Of a stretch of 64,000 nt of DNA, positions 37,311 to 46,747 are shown one piece after another. The number at the start of each line of letters is the position of its first letter. The stretch's first letter is position 1. The translations under genes were made by a program, and so were the position numbers. The stretch spans positions 124,001-188,000 of the forward strand of contig NZ_BBIV01000005.1 of the NCBI RefSeq assembly GCF_000730665.1. The letters run 5' to 3'. The notes under the pieces are model-generated. The model was not told where the DNA came from and did no database searches. It was given only the letters and a program-made list of their open reading frames with translations. Origin of the DNA: Pseudomonas plecoglossicida NBRC 103162 = DSM 15088. GTDB lineage: Bacteria; Pseudomonadota; Gammaproteobacteria; Pseudomonadales; Pseudomonadaceae.

Positions 37311-38392
37311 CAGTCCCCCAGGGCGGCCAGTTGGTCGGCCTGGTATTCGGCCAGCAAGGGTTCGATCACGGCGTCCACGCCACCGGCGAGGATGTCGTCG
37401 AGGGAATACAAGGTCAGGTTGATGCGGTGATCGGTAACCCGGCCCTGTGGATAGTTGTAGGTACGAATGCGCTCGGAGCGGTCGCCCGAGCCGACCAGCA
37501 GCTTGCGCTCGCTGGCAATGGCGTTCTGGGCTGCGCTGGTCTGCATGTCGTTGAGCTTGGCCGACAGCCAGGACATGGCACGCGCACGGTTCTTGTGCTG
37601 CGAACGTTCTTCCTGGCACTCGACCACGATGCCGGTGGGCAAGTGGGTGATGCGGATCGCCGAGTCGGTCTTGTTGACGTGCTGGCCGCCGGCGCCGGAA
37701 GCGCGGTAGGTGTCCACGCGCAGGTCGGCCGGGTTGATCTCGATCGCCACTTGCTCGTCGGGCTCGGGCAGTACCGCCACGGTGCATGCCGAAGTGTGGA
37801 TGCGGCCCTGGGATTCGGTCTCAGGTACACGTTGCACGCGATGCGCGCCGGACTCGAACTTGAGCTTGCCGTACACGCTGTCGCCTTCGACGCGGGCGAT
37901 GATTTCCTTGTAGCCGCCGTGCTCGCCTTCGTTCTCCGAGAGAATCTCCAGGCGCCAGCCACGCCGCTCGGCGTAGCGCGAATACATGCGGAACAGGTCG
38001 CCCGAGAAGATCGCCGCCTCGTCGCCACCGGTGCCGGCGCGGATTTCCAGGAACACGTTGCGACCGTCATTGGGGTCCTTGGGCAGCAGCATGCGCTGCA
38101 ACTGCGACTCCAGGCCGATCAGTTGCTCCTTGGCTTCGCGCACTTCTTCCACGGCCATTTCACGCAGGTCGGGGTCGGCGTCCTTGAGCAGCGCCTGGGC
38201 GCCTTCGAGGTCGTCCTGCACCTTGCGCCAGCCTTGATAGGCGGCGATCACCGGCTCCACTTCGGCGTATTCGCGGGAATAGGCGCGAAAGCGAGTCTGG
38301 TCGGATATGACTTCGGCGTCACCGAGCAGCGCGGTGAGTTCCTCGAAGCGGTCCTGGAGCGTGTCCAGTTTGTTCAGCAGCGACGCTTTCAT
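37310..38392 (-). CDS. prfA: Peptide chain release factor 1
   Basis: A 360-residue translation terminator for UAA and UAG. GGQ motif in [15 protein letters not shown] near 230; the stop-codon recognition tripeptide lies in [14 protein letters not shown], reading PET where E. coli has PAT. The ATG overlaps the hemA stop by four bases. The hemA-prfA-prmC order is conserved in gammaproteobacteria. Confidence 0.96.
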   Translation of the reverse strand: MKASLLNKLDTLQDRFEELTALLGDAEVISDQTRFRAYSREYAEVEPVIAAYQGWRKVQDDLEGAQALLKDADPDLREMAVEEVREAKEQLIGLESQLQRMLLPKDPNDGRNVFLEIRAGTGGDEAAIFSGDLFRMYSRYAERRGWRLEILSENEGEHGGYKEIIARVEGDSVYGKLKFESGAHRVQRVPETESQGRIHTSACTVAVLPEPDEQVAIEINPADLRVDTYRASGAGGQHVNKTDSAIRITHLPTGIVVECQEERSQHKNRARAMSWLSAKLNDMQTSAAQNAIASERKLLVGSGDRSERIRTYNYPQGRVTDHRINLTLYSLDDILAGGVDAVIEPLLAEYQADQLAALGD

Positions 38393-39666
38393 TGCGGGGA
38401 TTTGTCCGTCGAGCCCTCGTTGAGGGCAAAGAGTTCCTGGGCCATGGCCAGCGCATCGAGGCGGCCCTCGGCCGAGAGCTTTTTCAGTTGCACGCTGGGC
38501 GCGTGCAGAAGTTTGTTGGTAAGCCCCCGGGCCAGTTGGGCCAGCACATCCTCGGGGTTGCCGCCGTTGGCCAGCAGACGCTGGGCCTTTTGCAGTTCTT
38601 CGTCGCGCAGGCGTTCGCTCTGCTGGCGGTAGGCGCGCAGCACGTCCACTGCCGCCAGCTCGCGCAGTCGCAGCATGAAGTCCTCGGCGCCCACCGAGAC
38701 CAGTTCCTCGGCAGCCTGGGCCGCGCCCTGGCGGCTCTTGAGGTTTTCCGCGACCACTTCGTGCAGGTCGTCGACGGTGTACAGGTAGACGTCGTCGAGT
38801 TCGCCCACTTGCGGCTCGATGTCGCGCGGCACAGCGATATCAACCATGAAGATCGGCTTGTGCCGGCGCTGCTTCAACGCGCTCTCCACGGCGCCCTTGC
38901 CGAGGATCGGCAGCTGGCTGGCGGTGGAGCTGATGACGATATCGCTGTTGGCCAGTTCCTGGGGGATGTCGGCCAGCAGCACGGCGTGGGCACCGAACTG
39001 CTCGGCGAGGGTGCTGGCGCGCTCAAGGGTCCGGTTGGCCACGACGATACGTCGCACGCCCTGCTCATGCAGGTGGCGGGCGACCAGGGTGATGGTTTCA
39101 CCGGCACCGATCAGCAACGCCTGGCTGCGGCCCAGGTCGCTGAAGATCTGCTTGGCCAGGCTCACTGCGGCAAAGGCCACCGACACCGGGTTTTCACCGA
39201 TCGCGGTGTCGGTACGCACCTGCTTGGCGGCGCTGAAGGTGGCCTGGAACAGGCGCCCGAGCAGCGGGCCGACGGTACCGGCCTCACGCGCCACGGCGTA
39301 GGCCGACTTCATCTGACCGAGGATCTGTGGCTCGCCGAGCACCAGCGAGTCCAGGCCGGAGGCCACCCGCATCATGTGCCGGACCGCGTCGTGTTCCTCA
39401 TGGATGTAGGCGCTGGCGCGCAGCTCATCCAGGCTCAGCCGGTGGTATTCGGCCAGCCACTGCAGAACGGCGTCGGCAGACAGGTGGTCCTGCTCTATAT
39501 AAAGCTCGCTACGGTTGCAGGTGGACAGGATCGCCGCCTCGCGGCTGGCGGTCAGTCGGCAGAGCTGCTGCAGGGCGTCGACCAGCTGCTCTGGAGTAAA
39601 CGCCACGCGCTCGCGTACGTCTACCGAGGCAGTCTTATGGTTGATACCGAGTGCAAGAAAGGCCAT
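38389..39666 (-). CDS. hemA: Glutamyl-tRNA reductase
   Basis: A 425-residue NADPH-dependent enzyme, the first committed step of tetrapyrrole synthesis from Glu-tRNA. The catalytic Cys is in [13 protein letters not shown] near 50, [13 protein letters not shown] is near 7, and the NADPH domain has [17 protein letters not shown] near 185. The frame continues to 39990, but that part is repeat DNA and the family starts at [13 protein letters not shown]. It is the first gene of the five-gene operon ending in murI; in relatives it is divergent from lolB, from which it is separated here by the accessory island. Confidence 0.95.
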   Translation of the reverse strand: MAFLALGINHKTASVDVRERVAFTPEQLVDALQQLCRLTASREAAILSTCNRSELYIEQDHLSADAVLQWLAEYHRLSLDELRASAYIHEEHDAVRHMMRVASGLDSLVLGEPQILGQMKSAYAVAREAGTVGPLLGRLFQATFSAAKQVRTDTAIGENPVSVAFAAVSLAKQIFSDLGRSQALLIGAGETITLVARHLHEQGVRRIVVANRTLERASTLAEQFGAHAVLLADIPQELANSDIVISSTASQLPILGKGAVESALKQRRHKPIFMVDIAVPRDIEPQVGELDDVYLYTVDDLHEVVAENLKSRQGAAQAAEELVSVGAEDFMLRLRELAAVDVLRAYRQQSERLRDEELQKAQRLLANGGNPEDVLAQLARGLTNKLLHAPSVQLKKLSAEGRLDALAMAQELFALNEGSTDKSPQ

Positions 39667-39784
39667 GCAAGGTCGCTGGTTGTGACGGGAAGCCGATAAT
39701 TGTCCTCTTTCGCAGGTTTTAGAACAACCACCGTTCGCTATCGGAGTGATAGCAGGCTGCGCCCTGCCGGCAGGTGGCCGTGGA

Positions 39785-39884
39785 GAGGCCTTCGCCCTGA
39801 CAACAGATGGCCCTGTGGGAGCCTTGGCGCTGACAGCAGATGTCCCTGTGGAAGCCTTGGCGCTGACAGCTGGGTGCCCCTGTG
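39785..39884. repeat. Three tandem 33-bp repeats
   Basis: Copies at 39785-39817, 39818-39850 and 39851-39884 share GCCTTsGCsCTGACArCAGA followed by TG-CCCTGTG. The third copy is one base longer and runs straight into a REP element, so the tandem array seems to have grown from a REP flank. No spacers or cas genes, hence not CRISPR. Confidence 0.8.
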
Positions 39885-39966
39885 GGAGCCGGCTTGCCGG
39901 CGATGCAGGCACCGCGAATGCCTGGCACCGGCTTCGCCGGTGATCGCCGGCAAGCCGGCTCCCACA
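39881..39966. repeat. Inverted pair of REP elements upstream of hemA
   Basis: TGTGGGAGCCGGCTTGCCGG and, in opposite orientation, CGCCGGCAAGCCGGCTCCCA flank a 36-bp segment containing a smaller hairpin (CACCGGCTTCGCCGGTG). It marks the left border of the accessory island. Confidence 0.9.
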
Positions 39967-40271
39967 ACCACAAGGGTCGGTTTGATCCATCGAGCAATGT
40001 ATGCGTCAGTCAGCACTGGGCTGACTGAAGAAGGACGTTTAATAATTAAACAAAGTACAGAAACTTTTCCTACATAAAGTGGGTGTCAACGACATGTTTC
40101 GACACATTCACCGGGATTAAATCCGATAACTTGTAGTCCTTTTCCGAAATAACACCCCAACCATTGCATTACCCAGCATCAATGCCTAGCCTTGCCCTTC
40201 ACTGCCCGGGCCAAGTTCCCGCCAGCATATACAAACCCCTCACACCCAATGATTGCCAAGGAGCGGTAGGC
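39967..40271 (+). promoter_or_regulatory. Upstream region of hcp with hairpins
   Basis: This AT-richer 305-bp stretch holds a hairpin, CAGTCAGC/GCTGACTG, at 40007-40027, a palindrome TTTAATAATTAAA at 40038-40050, and a GTGTC...GACAC repeat near 40081-40103. The hcp promoter must lie here; no sigma-54 type GG/GC box pair was seen. AAGGAG lies eight bases before the hcp ATG. Confidence 0.4.
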
Positions 40272-40760
40272 ATGGCTTTTGACGCTTATATAAAAATCGA
40301 CGAAATCCCCGGCGAAGCCCTGGATGAGAAATACAACAAATGGATCGAAGTCACGGGCTATGACTTCGGTGTCAGCCAAAGCACTTCTGCCACTGCAAGT
40401 TCTGCCGGTGGAGCGACTTCGGGTCGTACCGCCGTAAGCAACTTCACTTTCACCAAGTTTCTCGACAGTGCCAGTTGCAAACTTATGGAAGCCAGTTGCG
40501 CAGGCCAGCACCTCAAGGAAGTCAGGCTCGCGCTGTGCCGCGCGGGGGGTGACAAGCTCAAGTACTACGAGATCGTCCTCGAAGAAGTGATCATTGCCGA
40601 TTACACCCAAAGCGCCGCCGACGGTGTGCCGATCGAGGTGGTCCAACTCGATTACGGCAGGATCAAGACCACCTATACCCAGCAGCAACGCATCGACGGC
40701 AGCGGCGGCGGCAACATCGCCGGCGGCTGGGACCGCATCGGCAACACTAAATACGCGTGA
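40272..40760 (+). CDS. hcp: Orphan Hcp-family type VI secretion tube/effector-carrier protein
   Basis: A 162-residue Hcp protein that would form the hexameric tube rings of a type VI secretion system and carry small effectors in its lumen. Family features: MAFDAYIKIDEIPGEALDEK, KWIEVTGYDFGVSQS, FTKFLDSASCKLMEA, GGDKLKYYEIVLEEVIIADY and a C-terminal RIKTTYTQQ. AAGGAG precedes the ATG at 40272; the frame from 40164 has no site. No tss structural genes are in the window, so it must use an apparatus encoded elsewhere. The next gene starts 10 bp downstream. Confidence 0.93.
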   Translation: MAFDAYIKIDEIPGEALDEKYNKWIEVTGYDFGVSQSTSATASSAGGATSGRTAVSNFTFTKFLDSASCKLMEASCAGQHLKEVRLALCRAGGDKLKYYEIVLEEVIIADYTQSAADGVPIEVVQLDYGRIKTTYTQQQRIDGSGGGNIAGGWDRIGNTKYA

Positions 40761-40770
40761 GGGTATGGCC

Positions 40771-41633
40771 ATGTCTCAGGCACGCGCCTATATCAATCCC
40801 AGGATGCAGAACTACCACACGCTCAAGGCTGGCCTTGCCCTGACGGGGCATGCTGCCAGCAAGTTCGATGTGCTGAATTCGCATATCTACAACACAGTGG
40901 TCAAAAGTGGCGAACTGGTCATCATGGGTGATTGGACCACCCCTTCCTGCACAAGCCACGAGGCCTTTCTCATGTCTAAGGCCGCCATCGCGCACATGGG
41001 CTTGATGACTAGCGGCCAGGGTGCTGACCACTTCTTTCTGGATAATTTCGAACTGCTGAAGAGCTTGCTCGCCCACGCCTCAATGGGCGCGGGCGTGGTC
41101 AGTGATGGCTGGAGCCGGCATCTGAAGGCTATTCAGGACACCCTGCTGGAAATTGAAAAGCTGCATAAGGAGTACCTTGGCTCCGGCACGCTCAAGGCCC
41201 GTGACCAGTTTTATGCAAGGCGTGCTGCGCTGTTCGTGAAGCTGGATGAACAGTTGAGCAAGCTGGCAGCATTCGGGGCTGGTCTGCGGAATAGAGGGTC
41301 GATCAAAAGGGCACTGGCGATTTCTACTAAGAGCTACCTGCACACTGGGAAGATTGCAGGGTATGCGGATAAGGTTGCGGGAGTCGCACAGGCAGCCAGA
41401 CTGGTCAAAAAAGGCACCTTCATCGGCATTGCGCTTGATATCTACGCGTCAGGAATGGAAGTGCATCAAGCATGTACCTCGGGGCGAGCGGATGAATGCA
41501 GGCGACCGGCGGGACTGGCGCGCTAGTTTGTGGAGTGGTCGGTGGCGCAATAGGCGGAGTCGCAGGGGGAGAAGCGGGCAGTATGGGCTTCGAGGTAATG
41601 GCTGATTACCTTTATGAGAACTTCATCAAATGA
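40771..41633 (+). pseudogene. Putative Hcp-dependent membrane-active T6SS effector, frameshifted near 41500
   Basis: The open frame from 40771 (GAGGG seven bases upstream; 40765 is an alternative ATG) ends at 41526 after 251 codons. In another frame, 41490-41633 encodes a glycine-zipper tail (GALVCGVVGGAIGGVAGGEA, then SMGFEVMADYLYENF) ending in a TGA that overlaps the next gene's ATG. One extra base near 41500 (TGC-A_GGCGACC) would restore a 287-residue protein. The body is helical with amphipathic segments (IAGYADKVAGVAQAARLVKK, FIGIALDIYASGMEV). Position after hcp and before membrane immunity-like genes suggests a pore-forming effector. No family recognised; an assembly error is possible. 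Confidence 0.65.
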
Positions 41634-42007
41634 CCCCAGCGATAGCCGCGATTATTGGATTTCTCATAATCGCACCATTGGCGGTGACCATGTGCGTAGT
41701 CACCTACATCGCTTATCGCCATATTGACGAGATCGAAGCATCCTTATCAAATTGCAAAATGGTTCGCGACAACAAATCAGCCTACTCAGAAGCCGGCTTG
41801 CTCGGAAAACTTTTGCGTATCGGCATGATTTCTTTCTCCCTAATGGCACCCAAATTATGCGCACGCAGAGGCCTGATCGATTTAAATGACTTTCAAAATA
41901 TGCCGGCTCGATTAAAGACGCCACTAATCACAACCTGGAATTTACTTCTTGGGCTACTTATTGCGCTAATGTGTTTCCGAGTAACTCTGTACTTTTGGAT
42001 GAATTGA
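41630..42007 (+). CDS. Putative membrane immunity protein, copy 1
   Basis: A 125-residue inner-membrane protein with helices at about 4-28 (IAAIIGFLIIAPLAVTMCVV) and 99-122 (WNLLLGLLIALMCFRVTLYF). The shared core YIAYRHIDEIEASLSNCKMV ... NKSAYSEAGLLGKLLR recurs in the gene at 42216. Its ATG overlaps the restored stop of the effector gene, which is the coupling expected of an effector-immunity pair. AT content is higher than in the neighbours. Function by context only. Confidence 0.7.
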   Translation: MTPAIAAIIGFLIIAPLAVTMCVVTYIAYRHIDEIEASLSNCKMVRDNKSAYSEAGLLGKLLRIGMISFSLMAPKLCARRGLIDLNDFQNMPARLKTPLITTWNLLLGLLIALMCFRVTLYFWMN

Positions 42008-42215
42008 TCGACGATTGATCTTGCAGGCACAGGAGTGCTTGCCTGTTCCAACCTATGTCAGAGCTGCTGACACTGACAAGATCTACGATGTAGGCGGCGT
42101 GGCTTTCAGAATCCTTTGTGAAAAAGCAAGGTACCGGGTGTGAAACTAGTGCATCCAATACCTGAGAGGGATAGACGACAAAATTTGGAGACTTTTTGTA
42201 CGAGGCGCTTGATAA
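42008..42215 (+). other. Gap between the two immunity-like genes with a possible gene remnant
   Basis: From 42010 to 42140 one frame reads ECLPVPTYVRAADTDKIYDV then GGVAFRILCEKARYRV before a stop, with no start codon or ribosome site of its own. It looks like the tail of a lost coding sequence, perhaps of an earlier effector copy or other cargo. A weak hairpin, CAGGCA/TGCCTG, is at 42024-42045. Confidence 0.35.
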
Positions 42216-42596
42216 ATGACAAGCTCGCCGTGGATGTTCATTTCATTTTTTATGTTGACCTCACTAATGATCAGCCTTGTGGCGCTCATTTACATCGCCT
42301 GCCGACATATCGAAACCATTGAGTCTCAGCTAATTAATTGCAAGTTTGTGCAAGGAAACCGTTCGATGTACTCCACTGCAGGAATTCTCGGCAAGATGAT
42401 GAGACTATGCGGGATCGCCGGGATGCTCTCGACCCCAAATTTTTATATACGCCGAAACTTGGCAGACCCCATTGACATCCAAAGCATTCCACAGAAAACC
42501 AAGCACCTGCTTCTGTTTTTCTGGTATTGCCTGATACTCTCCGTTTCATCCCTAATCATATTCGAAGGCTTCACAAGGTATTTTGAGCGAGGTTAA
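42216..42596 (+). CDS. Putative membrane immunity protein, copy 2 (diverged paralogue)
   Basis: A 126-residue membrane protein with helices at 6-30 (MFISFFMLTSLMISLVALIY) and about 98-118 (LLLFFWYCLILSVSSLIIF). It shares with copy 1 the pattern YIAxRHIxxIExxLxNCKxV ... SxYSxAGxLGKxxR and overall length and topology, but identity is moderate. GAGG is nine bases before the ATG. It may protect against a different effector variant, as orphan immunity genes do. Confidence 0.68.
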   Translation: MTSSPWMFISFFMLTSLMISLVALIYIACRHIETIESQLINCKFVQGNRSMYSTAGILGKMMRLCGIAGMLSTPNFYIRRNLADPIDIQSIPQKTKHLLLFFWYCLILSVSSLIIFEGFTRYFERG

Positions 42597-42610
42597 CTCA
42601 AGAGATAAAG

Positions 42611-42653
42611 GCGAGGCGAGCGTGCTAAAAATGGAGCTAGCACCCTCGCCCAG
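42611..42653. terminator. Hairpin between convergent island genes
   Basis: GGCGAG-CGTGCTA pairs with TAGCACC-CTCGCC around an A-rich loop, between the + strand immunity gene and the convergent small gene. A bidirectional stop is likely; there is one mismatch in the stem. Confidence 0.5.
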
Positions 42654-42695
42654 ACTGCAGAAGAGACAGCCGACATTCAGCGCCTCAATATCTAG

Positions 42696-43037
42696 TCAGA
42701 GCGTATTCGGCCCGACCTTCAAAGCCCGCAGGCTCAGCGCACAGCCTGCTCTCACATATTCGACCTGAGCGGTGACGGCATCCTTGACAATCGCCTCACC
42801 CAGATCAGTGAGCTCTTGTTTCTTGATATGTTCAACACTCAGATGCAGCATGTGCATGGCTACATCCATGGCCTTCTGGAACGCCAGCAATGTGGTGTTC
42901 GGCCCCAGTTCATCAATGACCTTGTCCCAGCGGCGGTCAGCATCTTCCTGCAGCGTCAGGAATTCACGCATGGAAACCTTGTCGTCGGCATAGATAGCGG
43001 CAAGCAGCTCTTCAAGCGATTTCGATATCACAGACAT
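42696..43037 (-). CDS. Unknown small helical protein at the right edge of the island
   Basis: A 113-residue, almost wholly helical soluble protein (MSVISKSLEELLAAIYADDK...). AAGGAA lies six bases before the ATG at 43037. There is a hint of a four-helix bundle (DRRWDKVIDELGPNTTLLAF, HMLHLSVEHIKKQELTDLGE). No family recognised; it does not resemble the immunity genes. It may be cargo of the same insertion. Confidence 0.6.
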   Translation of the reverse strand: MSVISKSLEELLAAIYADDKVSMREFLTLQEDADRRWDKVIDELGPNTTLLAFQKAMDVAMHMLHLSVEHIKKQELTDLGEAIVKDAVTAQVEYVRAGCALSLRALKVGPNTL

Positions 43038-43397
43038 TTCTTGTTCCTTGAGTTTGCCCTCCCTGAAATGCACCTGAAGAACCCATGGACTTCTCAAGGT
43101 ATATTTCCGAGCGGCTTCGATATTTGAAGCCGTAAACTAACTCAACCACCAAAATCGGCTATCGGAACGTCCCGCACCAGTCGTAGTATCATTCACTTCG
43201 TCAAATGGAACTTTTTCAATCGTTTGTTTCAACCGCCCCTTCACCTCACCGCCTCGGCCGATCCCTCAGAACCTCCGCCTCCCGCCATGGTCCGACCCAT
43301 GCAGCTCTTGCTGTAAACCTCGACCTTCGCAGGTGGGTTTGCCCCCGCGCTTGTGTCATGATGCTCCGACCGCCGGTAAGTCCTTCTAAGCCTTTAT
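43038..43397. promoter_or_regulatory. Region between the island and the TPR-lolB operon
   Basis: The 360 bp carry a hairpin, CGGCTTC/GAAGCCG, at 43112-43132 near the promoter side of the unknown small gene. Past about 43220 the DNA returns to high GC and should contain the promoter of the TPR-lolB-ispE operon. No gene seen. Confidence 0.4.
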
Positions 43398-45119
43398 ATG
43401 AACAGACCCTACGCATTGCTGCTTGCCTTCGCCCTGCTCCAGGGCTGCCAGAGCCTGGCCCCGAAAAGTGCCGAGCCTACCGTTGCCGAGGCCGACAAAA
43501 GCGAGGCGCAAAAGCCCGTGGCGTATGGGTCGTTCACGCAAGACACGCTGTACAGCCTGCTGGTGGCCGAACTGGCCGGGCAACGCAACCGCTTCGACAT
43601 CGCGTTGGCCAACTACACCGACCAGGCTGCCAAGACCCAGGACCCAGGCGTGTCCGAGCGCGCCTACCGCATCGCCGAATACCTCGGTGCCGACGAGCCG
43701 GCCCTCGACAACGCGCTGGTCTGGGCCCGCAACGACCCGCAGAACCTCGATGCCCAGCGCGCCGCCGCCATCCAGCTGGCACGCGCCGGCCGTTATGACG
43801 ACTCCATGGACTACATGGAGAAGGTGCTGCAGGGTCACGGCGACACCCACTTCGATTTCCTCGCCCTGTCCGCCGCCGAAACCGACCAGGGCACCCGCGA
43901 TGGCCTGATGCAGAGTTTCGACCGCCTGCTGGTCAAGCACCCGGACAACAGTCAGCTGATCTTCGGCAAAGCCTTGCTGCTCAATCAGGACGGCAAGGCC
44001 GAAGAGGCCCTCGAACTGCTCGAGGAGCACCCGGCCCAGGATGGCGAAATCGCCCCGATCCTGCTCCGCGCACGCCTTCTCCAGGCCCTCGATCGCGGCT
44101 CGGAGGCCCTGCCGCTGCTGCGTGGCGCGATCCGCGACAACCCGGATGACAAGCGCCTGCGCCTGACCTACGCGCGCACCCTGGTCGAACAGGACCGTAT
44201 CGCCGACGCCAAGGGCGAATTCATCAGCCTGGTCCAGCAATACCCCGACGACGATGAACTGCGCTACTCCCTGGCCCTGGTGTGCATGGAGAACAAGGAC
44301 TGGGACGAAGCCGAAAGCTACCTGCGCGAAATGATCGACCGCGACAGCAATGTCGATGCCGCGCACCTGAACCTGGGCCGCATCGCCGAAGAACGCCACG
44401 ACCCGGCCGGCGCCCTGCGCGAGTATGCCCTGGTCGGCCCCGGCCCCGATTACCTGCCGGCACAACTGCGCCAGGCCGATATCCTCATCGCCAACGGTCG
44501 CGGCGCCGAGGCCTCGCGCCTGCTCGCCGCCGCCCGTGAAGCGCAGCCGGACATCGCCGTCCAGCTGTACCTGATCGAGTCGGAAAGCTACAGCAACAAC
44601 AACAAGGACGCCCAGGCCAGCCAGGTACTGCAACAGGCGCTCCAGCACTACCCGGACGACCTCAGCCTGCTCTATACCCGCGCCATGCTTGCTGAAAAGC
44701 GCGACGACCTGGGGCAGATGGAAAAAGACCTGCGCGCCATCATCGCCCGCGAGCCGGAAAACGCCATGGCCCTGAACGCCCTGGGCTACACCCTGGCCGA
44801 CCGCACTACCCGCTATACCGAGGCCAAGGCGCTGATCGACAAGGCCTACCAACTGACCCCGGACGACCCGGCGATCCTCGACAGCCTGGGCTGGGTCGCC
44901 TATCGCCTGGGCAACCTCGATGAAGCCGAGCGCTACCTGCGCCAGGCACTGGAGCGCTTCCCCGACCATGAAGTGGCCGCCCACCTGGGTGAAGTCCTCT
45001 GGGCCAACGGCAAGCGCCGCGAAGCACGCCAGGTCTGGGCCAAGGCCTTCGAAACCCAGCCCGACAGCCCTATCCTGCGCAAGACCGTCTTGCGCCTGAC
45101 CGGATCCGAGACCCTTTAA
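43398..45119 (+). CDS. TPR-repeat lipoprotein
   Basis: A 573-residue envelope protein: lipoprotein signal 1-16 with lipobox ALLQGCQS, then tetratricopeptide repeats over nearly the whole length, for example [40 protein letters not shown] and [20 protein letters not shown]. It is conserved upstream of lolB in Pseudomonas, 4 bp apart here. A scaffold for envelope assembly is plausible but unproven. Confidence 0.88.
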   Translation: MNRPYALLLAFALLQGCQSLAPKSAEPTVAEADKSEAQKPVAYGSFTQDTLYSLLVAELAGQRNRFDIALANYTDQAAKTQDPGVSERAYRIAEYLGADEPALDNALVWARNDPQNLDAQRAAAIQLARAGRYDDSMDYMEKVLQGHGDTHFDFLALSAAETDQGTRDGLMQSFDRLLVKHPDNSQLIFGKALLLNQDGKAEEALELLEEHPAQDGEIAPILLRARLLQALDRGSEALPLLRGAIRDNPDDKRLRLTYARTLVEQDRIADAKGEFISLVQQYPDDDELRYSLALVCMENKDWDEAESYLREMIDRDSNVDAAHLNLGRIAEERHDPAGALREYALVGPGPDYLPAQLRQADILIANGRGAEASRLLAAAREAQPDIAVQLYLIESESYSNNNKDAQASQVLQQALQHYPDDLSLLYTRAMLAEKRDDLGQMEKDLRAIIAREPENAMALNALGYTLADRTTRYTEAKALIDKAYQLTPDDPAILDSLGWVAYRLGNLDEAERYLRQALERFPDHEVAAHLGEVLWANGKRREARQVWAKAFETQPDSPILRKTVLRLTGSETL

Positions 45120-45123
45120 CGCC

Positions 45124-45741
45124 ATGTTCTTGCGCCATTGCATCACCTTCACCCTGATTGCCCTGCTCGCCGGTTGCGCCGGCTTCGGTAGCCGCGAAGC
45201 CCTGCAGGGCCAAGGCGACCCCCAGCAGTGGCGCGCCCACAAGGAACAGCTGAGCAACCTCGATGGCTGGCAGATCAACGGCAAGGTCGGCATCCGCGCC
45301 CCGCGCGACTCCGGCAGCGGCACGCTGTTCTGGCTGCAGCGCCAGGACTACTACGACATCCGCCTGGCCGGCCCCCTGGGCCGCGGCGCCGCGCGCCTGA
45401 CCGGGCGCCCTGGCGGCGTGGTGCTGGAAGTGGCCAACCAGGGCCGTTACCAGGCAGACAGCCCCGAAGCCTTGCTGGAAGAGCAGCTTGGCTGGCAACT
45501 GCCGGTCTCGCACCTGGTCTGGTGGGTGCGCGGTCTGCCCGCCCCCGACAGCAAGAGCAAGCTGACCCTGGACAGTGACAGCCGCCTGGCGTCCCTCGAT
45601 CAGGATGGCTGGCAGGTGCAGTATCTGAGCTACACCGAGCAGAACGGCTACTGGCTGCCCGAGCGCCTGAAGCTGCACGGCAAGGACCTGGACGTGACCC
45701 TCGTGGTCAAGGACTGGCAGCCACGCCAGCTGGGCCACTGA
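45124..45741 (+). CDS. lolB: Outer-membrane lipoprotein receptor LolB
   Basis: A 205-residue lipoprotein (lipobox [10 protein letters not shown]) that accepts lipoproteins from LolA and inserts them into the outer membrane. The LolB domain is recognised by [37 protein letters not shown], and [13 protein letters not shown]. It lies between the TPR gene and ispE with gaps of 4 and 3 bp, so all three form one operon. Confidence 0.92.
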   Translation: MFLRHCITFTLIALLAGCAGFGSREALQGQGDPQQWRAHKEQLSNLDGWQINGKVGIRAPRDSGSGTLFWLQRQDYYDIRLAGPLGRGAARLTGRPGGVVLEVANQGRYQADSPEALLEEQLGWQLPVSHLVWWVRGLPAPDSKSKLTLDSDSRLASLDQDGWQVQYLSYTEQNGYWLPERLKLHGKDLDVTLVVKDWQPRQLGH

Positions 45742-45744
45742 CCG

Positions 45745-46605
45745 ATGCGCAAACTCACCCTGCCCGCCCCTGCCAAGCTCAACCTCTGGCTGCACATCAT
45801 CGGCCGCCGCCCCGACGGCTACCACGAGCTGGAAACCGTGTTCCAGTTCCTCGACCACGGCGACGAACTGACTTTCGCCTTGCGTGAAGACGGCGTGATC
45901 CGCCTGCACACCGACATCGAAGCAGTGCCCCACGACAGCAACCTGATCGTGCGCGCCGCGCGCAAATTGCAGGAGCAGTCCGGCACCCACCGTGGCGCCG
46001 ACATCTGGCTGCACAAGGTGCTGCCCATGGGCGGCGGTATCGGTGGCGGCAGCTCGGATGCCGCGACCACCCTGCTGGCGCTGGCGCACCTGTGGCATCT
46101 GGACTGGAACGAAGACCGCCTGGCCGCCCTGGGCCTGACCCTGGGCGCCGACGTGCCGGTGTTCGTGCGTGGCCACGCGGCGTTCGCCCAAGGGGTGGGC
46201 GAGCAACTGACCCCGGTCGAGCCGCAAGAGCCCTGGTATGTCGTGCTGGTGCCGCAAGTGTCTGTCAGCACTGTAGAAATTTTTTCACATCCACAGTTGA
46301 CACGTGATTCCCTCCCCCTTAAGATGCGCCCCGTTCCCGAGGGAAACAGTCGAAATGACTGTCAACCGGTGGTAGAGCAGAGTTACCCAGAAGTTCGCAA
46401 TGCGTTGAATTCATTGGGTAAATTCACAAAGGCTCGACTGACCGGGACTGGAAGTTGCGTGTTTGGGGCCTTCCCAAGCAAAGCCGAAGCTGATAAAGTT
46501 CTGGCCCTTCTTTCAGAGACCCAAACAGGGTTTGTGGCGAAAGGAAGCAATGTTTCGATGTTGCATCGTGAGTTGCAAAGTCTGATCAAGAAGTCGAGTG
46601 CCTAG
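45745..46605 (+). CDS. ispE: 4-diphosphocytidyl-2-C-methyl-D-erythritol kinase
   Basis: A 286-residue GHMP kinase of the MEP isoprenoid pathway. N-terminal [23 protein letters not shown] loop [16 protein letters not shown] near 93 and C-terminal [12 protein letters not shown] near 235 are diagnostic. Codon use becomes less GC-rich from about 46260 to the end, seen also by eye in the following prs gene. The gene is followed 19 bp later by tRNA-Gln, probably on the same transcript. Confidence 0.95.
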   Translation: MRKLTLPAPAKLNLWLHIIGRRPDGYHELETVFQFLDHGDELTFALREDGVIRLHTDIEAVPHDSNLIVRAARKLQEQSGTHRGADIWLHKVLPMGGGIGGGSSDAATTLLALAHLWHLDWNEDRLAALGLTLGADVPVFVRGHAAFAQGVGEQLTPVEPQEPWYVVLVPQVSVSTVEIFSHPQLTRDSLPLKMRPVPEGNSRNDCQPVVEQSYPEVRNALNSLGKFTKARLTGTGSCVFGAFPSKAEADKVLALLSETQTGFVAKGSNVSMLHRELQSLIKKSSA

Positions 46606-46624
46606 CGCTCGCAGCAACAGATAC

Positions 46625-46699
46625 AGGGGCGTCGCCAAGCGGTAAGGCAGCAGGTTTTGATCCTGCCATGCGTTGGTTCGAATCCAGCCGCCCCTGCCA
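46625..46699 (+). tRNA. tRNA-Gln(UUG), CCA encoded
   Basis: A 75-nt cloverleaf: acceptor AGGGGCG/CGCCCCT, D-arm GCCAAGCGGTAAGGC, anticodon stem GCAGG/CCTGC with loop TTTTGAT (anticodon TTG), T-arm GTTGG-TTCGAAT-CCAGC, discriminator G and encoded CCA. The lolB-ispE-tRNA-Gln-prs order is conserved in related bacteria. Confidence 0.96.
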
Positions 46700-46747
46700 T
46701 TTTCCTTATACTCATCCAGGTATACCCTCAGCCTTCAGGTACTGCGC

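Noticed and set aside
39785..39966. Possible CRISPR array
   Set aside because: Repeats are directly adjacent without spacers, only three copies, merging into REP sequence; no cas genes.
39667..39990. N-terminal extension of hemA with 11-residue repeats
   Set aside because: The extension is the translation of the 33-bp tandem repeats and REP DNA; HemA proteins start at [13 protein letters not shown] and the extension has no ribosome site.
40272..40760. Full type VI secretion cluster
   Set aside because: Only hcp is found; no tssB/C, vgrG, clpV or membrane-complex genes lie in the window.
43205..43798. 197-codon open frame upstream of and into the TPR gene
   Set aside because: Overlaps the TPR gene in another frame and has a Pro/Arg-rich composition without ribosome site or known domain.
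43386..45323. 645-codon open frame on the - strand
   Set aside because: Antisense to the TPR lipoprotein and lolB, both with clear motifs; no homology recognised.
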